A stretch of 12,746 bases of DNA from an uncultured Eisenbergiella sp. (GTDB lineage: Bacteria; Bacillota; Clostridia; Lachnospirales; Lachnospiraceae), in the NCBI GenBank assembly GCA_947626725.1, contig CANQTI010000035.1, positions 1 through 12,746 on the forward strand. The letters run 5' to 3'. Position 1 is the first letter of the stretch. Each line of letters begins with the position of its first letter. The notes beneath the pieces are model-generated. The model made no database searches. It saw only the letters and a list, made by a program, of their open reading frames with translations, and was not told the DNA's origin. Shown here piece after piece: positions 7,378-12,746 of the stretch. Position numbers and translations under genes: made by a program.

Positions 7378-7902
7378 TCAGTCAAATCGCACCACACCAA
7401 TATAAGGCAGGTTTCGATAACGCTGATCATAATCCAATCCGTAACCAACCACGAATTCGTCCGGAATGGAGAAACCGGTATAGTCCACTTTCACATCCAC
7501 CACACGGCGGTCCGGCTTATCCAAAAGCGTACACAACGCCAAACTGGCCGGCCCTCTGTCCTTCAGCATCTTGAGCAGATAACTCAATGTCCGGCCAGAA
7601 TCCACGATATCCTCCACAACAATTACATTTTTTCCCGCCAGAGGCTCATCCAGATCCTTCACGATCCGAATCACACCGCTGGAGCTGGTCCCGCCGCCAT
7701 AGCTGGATACTGACATGAAATCCATGGATACCGGCACGGTAATCCTTTTTGCCAACTCGCACATGAAAAAGCTGCCGCCTTTCAGCACGCAAACGAGATG
7801 CACCTGCCTGCCCGCATAATCTCTGCTGATCTGTTCCCCAATGGCCTGGATCCGTTCATCCACTTCCTTTTCCGTCAACATAACCTCTACTCTTTCAGAC
7901 AT
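7378..7902 (-). CDS. hpt: Hypoxanthine-guanine phosphoribosyltransferase
   Basis: The 174-residue purine-salvage enzyme transfers phosphoribose from PRPP to hypoxanthine or guanine in the cytosol. The PRPP-binding loop 'VIVVEDIVDSGRTL' (93-106), the pyrophosphate loop Leu-Lys-Gly-Gly (40-43), and the purine-site segments 'LLDKP' (126-130) and 'VVGYGLDY' (151-158) are all present. Length is normal for bacterial HPRT. The ATG at 7902 follows GAGGAGG at a slightly long spacing. The gene overlaps the end of tilS by 16 bases, pointing to translational coupling. A second in-frame Met at residue 8 is possible but lacks as good a site. In B. subtilis the HprT protein has also been linked to TilS and FtsH expression control; nothing here tests that. 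Confidence 0.96.
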   Translation of the reverse strand: MSERVEVMLTEKEVDERIQAIGEQISRDYAGRQVHLVCVLKGGSFFMCELAKRITVPVSMDFMSVSSYGGGTSSSGVIRIVKDLDEPLAGKNVIVVEDIVDSGRTLSYLLKMLKDRGPASLALCTLLDKPDRRVVDVKVDYTGFSIPDEFVVGYGLDYDQRYRNLPYIGVVRFD

Positions 7903-9557
7903 CTTCCCTGATCCTCCTCATCTGTGCTTTCGCCGCTCCAATCCGGAATGACAGTGATCTCCAATACAACAGCGGTCTGTGCCGTCACTTTATACGCCGC
8001 GCTGATCCGGTGCCCCGGCAGCCAGACGACATGCGCGCCGTCCGCCAGAAACACCGCTTCCTCCCGTTTTTCGACAGGAATCTTCTCTTCTATCATATAG
8101 CGCTTCAGGCTCTTTCGATGCAGCGCATCATCCACGGCCAAATAATCTCCCGTCCTGCGGGTCCGAAATCCCACAGCCGACGAATTCAAAGCCATTTTAT
8201 CATACGACAGCCATTTCGTATACTTTTTTTGCGGGATATTTTCGAAAAAAGTACTTTCCGAGGCATTCGCTGCTCCCGGGCCCGTCAACAATCGGGCCGT
8301 TACCGTTCCCAGTCCCGCCACATAACTTTCTCCGATCCGCAAAGGACACAGCGCTCCTTCTCCTTCGCCCAAGGAGGTCGCCCCTCCAGCAGTCCACGCA
8401 TCCCCACAGCCTGCTCTCAGAGCTCCAGAAGGGCCTCTGCCTCTCTCCCTTTCTATTTTTGCAATGCGTACTGTCCCGAATTCCCGAACGGCCCGAATCC
8501 CGCAAGCCGGAAGTTCTACCCGGCGGCCGCTGAAACATTCCGGGGCGAACAATTTTTTGATTTCCCGGACGTGAGCCGCCGTTAAATCCCGTCCCTTTCC
8601 TAACCGCTCCATGACCAGATAGAGCATTTGATCCTGCAAAAAGGGATCTTTCTCTAAGAAAGCAGCCGCCAAAAAACAAATCTCCTTTTTTCGCCGTCCC
8701 TCTCCAGACAAAGATTTTTCCCCATCTGTCCCTCCCGCGCACGACACTGGCCTAAGCGGACCCGGTTCCTTGACACAACACTCCTTCAGCGCAGCCTCCG
8801 CCTGGGAACGCACGAATCGGGCGGTCTGCTCCAGAAGAGCAGCTTCCTGCGCAAGATGGGCCTTCGCTCCGGCACTGATCTCCTGCTGTGCATAAGGCAG
8901 GATCCGGTTACGGATCTTATTGCGCGTATAGATCTCCTGCACATTCGTGCGATCCGTCCGCCAGCCGATCCCTTCTTCCCGCAAAAACGCTTCTATTTCC
9001 TCCCGCCCCGCAAACAGCAGCGGCCGGATGACCCGGATGCCGTCCTCCGTCCGCCGCACAGGCCGGATGCTCCCCATCCCCTCCAGACCGGTCCCCCGGA
9101 ACAGATGAAACAGAAAGGTCTCCGCCCGGTCATCCCGGTTGTGGGCCACGGCGATACAGCCGCCCGCCGCATCCTGTCCGCACCGGGCCCGCAGAGCGTC
9201 CGCAAAGGCCCGGTAGCGCACGCGCCTTCCCGCTTCCTCGCAGGAGATCTTTTCCGCTTCCGCCAGCGCCTTCACATTCTCCTTTACCAGCATAAAAGGG
9301 ACATCCAGACGTTCGCACAGGTCCCGCACGAAATCCGCGTCCTCCCCGGATTCCGGCCGGATCCCATGGTCCACGTGCACCACACTCAGCTGCAGACCGT
9401 GGGCGGCCCTCAACCGTGCCAGCGCCTCCAGCAGGCAGACCGAATCCGCCCCGCCCGAGACACCGGCCACGATCTGCCCGTTCTTTGGCCACATATGAAG
9501 TTGGGTCATGTAGGCTTCTATCTTCTCTGTCAGCATTTCATCCTGTCTTATCCACAT
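7887..9557 (-). CDS. tilS: tRNA(Ile)-lysidine synthetase
   Basis: TilS uses ATP and lysine to convert C34 of tRNA-Ile(CAU) to lysidine, so that the tRNA reads AUA; it is generally essential. The PP-loop 'SGGADS' (34-39), the 'HVDHGIRPES' strand (61-70) and the 'AHNRDDRAETFLFHLFRGTGLEGM' segment (138-161) identify the catalytic domain. The TilS C-terminal domain is visible at about 452-534. The protein is 556 residues, longer than the 430-470 usual. The extra length lies in two low-complexity, charged and Gly-rich stretches at about 262-292 and 366-405, between the substrate and C-terminal domains. The reading frame stays open throughout, so this is expansion, not decay. Start is uncertain: ATG at 9557 has a poor ribosome site, and ATG at 9536 follows an AGGA. 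The gene heads the tilS-hpt-ftsH operon. Confidence 0.95.
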   Translation of the reverse strand: MWIRQDEMLTEKIEAYMTQLHMWPKNGQIVAGVSGGADSVCLLEALARLRAAHGLQLSVVHVDHGIRPESGEDADFVRDLCERLDVPFMLVKENVKALAEAEKISCEEAGRRVRYRAFADALRARCGQDAAGGCIAVAHNRDDRAETFLFHLFRGTGLEGMGSIRPVRRTEDGIRVIRPLLFAGREEIEAFLREEGIGWRTDRTNVQEIYTRNKIRNRILPYAQQEISAGAKAHLAQEAALLEQTARFVRSQAEAALKECCVKEPGPLRPVSCAGGTDGEKSLSGEGRRKKEICFLAAAFLEKDPFLQDQMLYLVMERLGKGRDLTAAHVREIKKLFAPECFSGRRVELPACGIRAVREFGTVRIAKIERERGRGPSGALRAGCGDAWTAGGATSLGEGEGALCPLRIGESYVAGLGTVTARLLTGPGAANASESTFFENIPQKKYTKWLSYDKMALNSSAVGFRTRRTGDYLAVDDALHRKSLKRYMIEEKIPVEKREEAVFLADGAHVVWLPGHRISAAYKVTAQTAVVLEITVIPDWSGESTDEEDQGRCLKE

Positions 9558-9656
9558 TCACGGACATTACAATTTCCAGAAAGTAATTCTGGCGCTAGTT
9601 TTTTACATCCGTATCTTTTTTGGAAAACCTGCGCATACATCCTTAGATCAAAAATA

Positions 9657-9685
9657 AGTATACTCTTTTTTCCCTGTTTACTCAA
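9657..9685 (-). promoter_or_regulatory. Sigma-A-type promoter of tilS-hpt-ftsH
   Basis: On the minus strand, TTGAGT (9680-9685) and TATACT (9657-9662) are 17 bases apart. The -35 element overlaps the last codons and stop of spoIIE. Transcription would start near 9650, about 95 bases before the tilS start. A CCAGAA/TTCTGG hairpin (9576-9592) lies in this leader and has no T-run on the minus strand, so I do not call it a terminator. Confidence 0.55.
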
Positions 9686-10889
9686 ACATATTTCCCTCAT
9701 TTTTCCAGATACCCGCCACCAGCACGGTCATATCGTCCCGGATCCGTCCCTGTGACTGGCCAATGGCGAACTGCAGCAGCGCGTTGGCGATATCCACGGG
9801 GGAATGAAACACCATTCGCTCGATCTGCCGCGCCAGGATGATCTCGCTGTCCTCACAGGGCATGTCCTGCAGGACCCCGTCGGACACGAGGATCACCATA
9901 TCCCCGTCCTCCAGCTGCCGTACGTTCTCCCCCGGCAGTTCCCCGGCCAGCATGCCCAGCGGCAGCACCGCAGATCCCACTCGTTCTACCACCGCACCGC
10001 GCTTGATAAAAGTGCTGACCGCACCGGCCTTGGCAATAATACACTCTCCCGTATGCAGATCAATACGGCACAAATCCAGCGTAGACGTCCTGTTTTCTTC
10101 TTCTTCCATACCCAGCAGATTACCCAACATTCCAACCGCTGTCTGACAGTCCAACCCGGCGTCCAAAATCTGTTCCGCCAAATCTACGATACGGCCGGAA
10201 TCCTTCGCCGCCCGATCCCCCGAACCTACACCATCCGACAAGATCGCTGTCACTGTTCCATCCGCTTCAAAAAAAGAAAAACTGTCCCCTGAAATCGGCT
10301 CATTTTCCCGGATCGCTGTGGCAGACGCAGACATGTAACAGAAGACCGGCTCCTCCTCAAAATAGAGCGTGACCGCGTCCGGACCGATGAAATACGGATT
10401 CCTCCGCTCCGGAACCAACCGAATATCCATCAGCACCGAAAGATATCCCGCGATTTCTGCCACCGTCATGCTGACGTCCTTTCTGGTGCACGCCTGGACG
10501 CTGATCTCCAGCCGACCGCCAGGCCCTTTCACCAACCGCACGTCCCTCGCCTGGATCCCCTCTCCGGCCAGCGCCCGAAGAATCTGTTTTTCCCGCTTTC
10601 CCCCCAACCGAATAATTTGGGCATCATACCTGGCCACCGCCTGCATCAGCCCTGACATCTGTTTCATATAATACGCATAACTGTTCCGGTTTTCCCGAAC
10701 GCGTCTGGCGCGCCAAAGCGCTTCCCGATCAGCAGGTTCCGTTTTTTGTTCCTCCGTCTCCCTCCCCATCTCCGAAAAAACGGCAGCCAGATTGTCCAAC
10801 GTATCCGCACAACTTAGAATCTGCCTCCTGTCATACTCAAGCAGATAGGACGAACGCCACATCCCATAAGTTTCCATTTCGCTCTTCAT
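9678..10889 (-). CDS. spoIIE: SpoIIE-type PP2C phosphatase lacking the membrane domain
   Basis: The product is a 403-residue SpoIIE-type serine phosphatase. SpoIIE dephosphorylates the anti-anti-sigma factor SpoIIAA and so activates sigma-F in the forespore. The PP2C domain covers about 185-395, with metal-binding Asp202 in 'SGDSF', Asp219 in 'SDGVGSGDRA', Asp337 in 'VSDGVLQ' and Asp385/386 in 'RDDMTVLVAG'. Residues 1-180 match the regulatory linker next to the phosphatase, with the helical 'LDNLAAVF' and 'VRENRNSYAYYMKQMSGLM' segments. No transmembrane segment is present, whereas B. subtilis SpoIIE (827 residues) has ten at its N-terminus. ATG at 10889 is chosen because AAAGGAGG precedes it by eight bases, and a promoter lies immediately upstream. 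An open frame to a TTG at 10946 runs through that promoter. The gene therefore looks naturally short, not truncated at random. It sits in the usual place between divIC and tilS. Confidence 0.9.
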   Translation of the reverse strand: MKSEMETYGMWRSSYLLEYDRRQILSCADTLDNLAAVFSEMGRETEEQKTEPADREALWRARRVRENRNSYAYYMKQMSGLMQAVARYDAQIIRLGGKREKQILRALAGEGIQARDVRLVKGPGGRLEISVQACTRKDVSMTVAEIAGYLSVLMDIRLVPERRNPYFIGPDAVTLYFEEEPVFCYMSASATAIRENEPISGDSFSFFEADGTVTAILSDGVGSGDRAAKDSGRIVDLAEQILDAGLDCQTAVGMLGNLLGMEEEENRTSTLDLCRIDLHTGECIIAKAGAVSTFIKRGAVVERVGSAVLPLGMLAGELPGENVRQLEDGDMVILVSDGVLQDMPCEDSEIILARQIERMVFHSPVDIANALLQFAIGQSQGRIRDDMTVLVAGIWKNEGNMFE

Positions 10890-10923
10890 CTTTGCATCCT
10901 CCTTTGGCAAGCGCATTTTCTCC

Positions 10924-10956
10924 AGTATAGTCGGTTCATCCTGCAAGATTTGTCAA
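10924..10956 (-). promoter_or_regulatory. spoIIE promoter with 21-base spacer and 0A-like box
   Basis: On the minus strand, a perfect TTGACA (10951-10956) and TATACT (10924-10929) are separated by 21 bases. The palindromic-like TTTGTCAAA at 10949-10957 (plus strand) covers the -35 and resembles a Spo0A box. B. subtilis spoIIE and spoIIG promoters are known for spacers of 21-22 bases and activation by Spo0A~P. Transcription would start near 10917, leaving a leader of about 28 bases with a strong ribosome site. Confidence 0.72.
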
Positions 10957-11107
10957 AGGAGGAAAACGAGTATTTTTTTTCGCCGCCAATTCCCTGCGGT
11001 TTCCCTATCGGCCATGCGGCGATGACACATGCCGCACAATCTTATTCTTGAGCAAAACATTCTCTGCCAGATCCATCAAAAAAGCGGTTCTGCGCAAACA
11101 TCCACTG

Positions 11108-11134
11108 AAAAACAGCGCCCTCGAAAGGACGCTG
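11108..11134 (-). terminator. Terminator of the rqcP-yabP-yabQ-divIC unit
   Basis: On the minus strand the stem CAGCG(T)CC pairs with GG(G)CGCTG around a short loop and is followed by TTTTT. It begins 13 bases past the divIC stop codon. In the rest of the gap to spoIIE (10957-11107) I see only a TGCGGC/GCCGCA hairpin at 11015-11036 without a T-run, and nothing else recognisable. Confidence 0.8.
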
Positions 11135-11147
11135 CTCTTTTATAGGA

Positions 11148-11459
11148 TCAGTCTTCTGATTTAAAAATGATCTCTCCTTCGTACACAAGCCCGAGTTTGT
11201 CTTTGGCGACTTCCTCTACATACTTCATAGTCTGTGTATATTTTCCATATTCCTCGATCTCCGCCGCACGCAGCTGCTCTTCTTCGATCTGGCTGTTGAG
11301 CACCCCGATCTTTTCATCATAAACCGCCTGCTCACGCTTAAGCTCCACGCTCTTAAAGGATATGACAATCAACAACATCAGCACAGCCATGGTCACCATC
11401 ACCATGCTCAGCCTGTTTTCCTTTTTTTTCCGGCGGAAAACGATTTTACGCTTTACCAT
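11148..11459 (-). CDS. divIC: DivIC/FtsB-family septum formation initiator
   Basis: This is a small bitopic membrane protein of 103 residues. It has a basic cytoplasmic N-terminus (1-16), one transmembrane helix (about 17-35) and an extracytoplasmic coiled coil (about 37-70). The tail carries the family pattern 'YVEEVAKDKLGLVYEGEIIFK' (80-100). DivIC works with FtsL and DivIB at the division septum, scaffolding the cell-wall synthesis complex. The ATG follows GGGGAAG and overlaps the end of yabQ by 14 bases, pointing to coupled translation. Its position after yabQ matches B. subtilis. A terminator follows 13 bases after the stop, so the operon ends here. Cluster position and topology together make the call fairly firm. 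Confidence 0.9.
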   Translation of the reverse strand: MVKRKIVFRRKKKENRLSMVMVTMAVLMLLIVISFKSVELKREQAVYDEKIGVLNSQIEEEQLRAAEIEEYGKYTQTMKYVEEVAKDKLGLVYEGEIIFKSED

Positions 11460-11973
11460 TTTTTCTTCCCCGCTGCTTTTCTCTGCAATGCCTGCATAGA
11501 GTCATTTTAACCATTTTTACGCCAACCGTCAACCGTTTTTTCAAAATACGTCCCGTCAGACGGATTTTTCGCCCCAGGGCCGACGCTTTTTTTCCGCCAA
11601 TCCGCCCCGCTGCTCTGATCGGACTTACAAACAGTTTCCCAATGCAGAGAATCAACTGGCAGATTCTGCCGAACAGCAGAGAACCGTATTTAACCCAGGC
11701 CGGACTCAACGTTTTTTTAAAGAGGAACATGCCCGCTGCCGCCCCCATGATCGCAAACCAGCGGAATGTCCCATTATTTTCACAATACAGCAGGTAGAAA
11801 ATACTGCAGGAAACAAAGATCCAATAAATCAAATCCTCCAGAGAAATCCAAAAGCTTCCATGAACCACTACCCTGCGGCAAATCCGAAGGCAGTCATAAA
11901 CAAAGGTGATCCCGATTCCCAGCAGAACGGAATACAGCAGGAACCACCCTTCTTTCAAAATAAACGGACTCAT
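11446..11973 (-). CDS. yabQ: Spore cortex/coat biogenesis protein YabQ
   Basis: The product is 175 residues, with four predicted membrane segments at about 8-26, 43-63, 70-86 and 98-117. A strongly basic cytoplasmic-type tail (118-175) follows. The N-terminal 'LLGIGITFVYDCLRICRRVVVH' and the adjacent 'DLIYWIFV' pattern are typical of YabQ. In B. subtilis YabQ is made under sigma-E in the mother cell, sits in the forespore outer membrane and is needed for cortex formation. The gene begins 3 bases after the yabP stop and overlaps divIC by 14 bases. Sequence divergence in this family is high, so the identification rests on both topology and the conserved neighbourhood. Confidence 0.88.
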   Translation of the reverse strand: MSPFILKEGWFLLYSVLLGIGITFVYDCLRICRRVVVHGSFWISLEDLIYWIFVSCSIFYLLYCENNGTFRWFAIMGAAAGMFLFKKTLSPAWVKYGSLLFGRICQLILCIGKLFVSPIRAAGRIGGKKASALGRKIRLTGRILKKRLTVGVKMVKMTLCRHCREKQRGRKNGKA

Positions 11974-11976
11974 GGC

Positions 11977-12267
11977 TCACCGAAACAGTCTGGCGAACAA
12001 AGATTCCGCCCTGCCTGCCGCATTGCCATTTTCCGAATACGTAAGGCTGTCAATCCTGCCATCCACGTCCACTTCGCCTTTTTCCAGCGACAGACGGCTG
12101 ACATGGAGATCATTCCCCTTTATCATCAGCATTCCCTGCTCCGTCTCCAGCAGCACTTCCCCCACGTCAAAAGAAAGCACGTCCGAAACACCGCTCAGGG
12201 CACAGGTCTGCCGATCGATTAAGCTGATCCTGTGCTGTCTGCTTCTGCTGCCGTTCAAATCTTCCAT
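11977..12267 (-). CDS. yabP: Sporulation protein YabP
   Basis: This 96-residue protein belongs to the YabP/YqfC family. The family pattern is visible as 'RISLIDRQTCALSGVSDVLSFDVGEVLLETEQGMLMIKGNDLHVSRLSLEKGEVDVDG', a compact beta-rich domain, followed by a 'LTYSE' end at residues 75-79. No membrane segment or signal peptide is seen. In Firmicutes YabP is expressed from a sigma-E-dependent promoter together with YabQ; its biochemical role is unknown. The ATG at 12267 follows AGGAGG with a four-base gap. An inverted repeat (12282-12302) lies just before the ribosome site and could modulate access to it. Confidence 0.9.
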   Translation of the reverse strand: MEDLNGSRSRQHRISLIDRQTCALSGVSDVLSFDVGEVLLETEQGMLMIKGNDLHVSRLSLEKGEVDVDGRIDSLTYSENGNAAGRAESLFARLFR

Positions 12268-12309
12268 AGCGCCTCCTGACCGCTCCCACAGAACAGGGGA
12301 GCCTTTTTA

Positions 12310-12336
12310 AATATACGCGCCACGGATCTCAAATAT
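12310..12336 (-). promoter_or_regulatory. Possible sigma-E promoter of yabP-yabQ
   Basis: On the minus strand, ATATT (12332-12336) and CGTATATT (12310-12317) are spaced by 14 bases. This resembles the sigma-E consensus, in which an ATATT-like -35 is followed at about 14 bases by CATACAAT; five of eight -10 positions match. An overlapping sigma-A alternative, TTGTAC-N17-TATATT, is also readable at about 12332-12360. The call is tentative. Confidence 0.4.
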
Positions 12337-12381
12337 AACTATCCCCAGTAATCTGTACAAGCTCCTGACACTGTCACCTCT

Positions 12382-12621
12382 CTACAAATACCGGAACATC
12401 TCTTTCGCTTCTTCCTTGTGCACCGTTTCCTGTACAGACAATACTTCGGCATTTACCTCCCGATTGCCGAACCGAATCGTAAGCACATCCCCCGGTTTCA
12501 CTTCTGCAGAAGCTTTCGCGGGTTTTCCGTTCAGGGAAACGCGTCCCGCATCACAGGCCTCATTTGCCACCGTCCTGCGTTTGATCAGACGGGATACTTT
12601 CAAATATTTATCCAATCGCAT
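12382..12621 (-). CDS. rqcP: RqcP (YabO), S4-domain ribosome quality control protein
   Basis: This is a 79-residue S4-type RNA-binding protein, matching B. subtilis RqcP/YabO in length and pattern: 'MRLDKYLKVSRLIKRRTVANE', 'AGRVSLNGKPAKASAEVKPGD' and 'LTIRFG' are diagnostic. RqcP sits on stalled 60S-like large ribosomal subunits with RqcH and stabilises the P-site tRNA during alanine tailing of the nascent chain. The ATG at 12621 is preferred because AAGGAG lies just before it; a TTG at 12639 would lie ahead of that site. The gene is 50 bases downstream of a group II intron end. In many Firmicutes a DNA-binding protein HU gene precedes it; the HU gene is not visible here. Confidence 0.93.
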   Translation of the reverse strand: MRLDKYLKVSRLIKRRTVANEACDAGRVSLNGKPAKASAEVKPGDVLTIRFGNREVNAEVLSVQETVHKEEAKEMFRYL

Positions 12622-12671
12622 AATCGGCTCCTTAGGCAAGCAAACACCGCATCCGTTTCTTTTCCCCCAAA

Positions 12672-12746
12672 ATCGAGTAGGGCGGATTTCCTCCGCCCTC
12701 TCACACCACCGTACATGCCGTTCGGCATACGGCGGTTCAACATAAC
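12672..12746 (-). mobile_element. 3' end of a group II intron (domains V and VI)
   Basis: On the minus strand the sequence shows the domain V hairpin at about 12703-12737, with arms around a CGAA loop (GCCGTATGCC and GGCATGTACGG). The GGTGGTGTGAGAGG connector follows, then a domain VI hairpin with perfect 7-bp arms at 12680-12686 and 12692-12698. It ends CCTACTCGAT, a common bacterial group II intron 3' terminus. The intron-encoded reverse transcriptase would lie further upstream, beyond the window. The boundary is estimated to within a few bases. Confidence 0.85.

Noticed and set aside
6543..7574. Plus-strand open frame of 343 codons opposite ftsH/hpt
   Set aside because: It spans two well-supported minus-strand genes and their junction, and its translation shows no domain pattern.
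9576..9592. CCAGAA/TTCTGG hairpin between spoIIE and tilS as a spoIIE terminator
   Set aside because: The stem is only six pairs and no T-run follows on the minus strand.
8856..9755. Plus-strand open frame of 299 codons opposite tilS and the end of spoIIE
   Set aside because: It is antisense to the conserved TilS catalytic domain, is rich in Pro/His/Arg and lacks a plausible start.
10947..11147. Possible small RNA or tRNA in the spoIIE-divIC gap
   Set aside because: No cloverleaf, T-loop consensus or conserved hairpin series is visible; promoter and terminator account for the readable parts.

Overview
The window looks like chromosomal DNA from a spore-forming, gut-associated member of the Clostridia, most likely a Lachnospiraceae-type organism. 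The evidence is gene order plus protein content: the series rqcP - yabP - yabQ - divIC - spoIIE - tilS - hpt - ftsH, all on the minus strand, is a conserved Clostridia/Bacilli sporulation-division neighbourhood. A bile salt hydrolase and a lysozyme-receptor-type anti-sigma factor point to life in an animal host. Every gene I can support lies on the minus strand, so transcription runs from the right edge of the window to the left.

Right edge (about 12672-12746): the 3' end (domains V and VI) of a group II intron, running off the window. It lies just upstream of rqcP. Next (11446-12621) come rqcP (ribosome quality control), yabP and yabQ (sporulation), then divIC (division, 11148-11459), closed by a terminator at 11108-11134. 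A sigma-E-like promoter precedes yabP.

Middle (5510-10956): spoIIE has its own promoter with a 21-base spacer and a Spo0A-box-like sequence over the -35, the architecture known for Spo0A-activated promoters. The encoded SpoIIE is short and lacks the membrane domain. A second promoter sits at the end of spoIIE and should drive tilS - hpt - ftsH (tRNA-Ile lysidine synthase, purine salvage, membrane protease). These genes are tightly packed, with a tilS/hpt overlap and a likely GTG start for ftsH. A terminator at 5307-5338 ends this unit.

Left part (2060-5295): a sigma-A promoter leads into a GH13 alpha-glucan hydrolase followed by a complete bile salt hydrolase, probably one transcript. Leftmost (201-1716): a SigV-like ECF sigma factor translationally coupled to its RsiV-like membrane anti-sigma factor. 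This operon is bracketed by two copies of a long palindromic repeat (copy 2 complete at 1814-2057, copy 1 cut by the window edge at 1-150).

The points most worth a second look are the palindromic element and its bracketing of sigV-rsiV, the soluble SpoIIE under a Spo0A-type promoter, the four-unit 18-bp tandem repeat inside rsiV, and the group II intron at the head of the sporulation cluster. I saw no CRISPR array, rRNA, tRNA or transposase gene.
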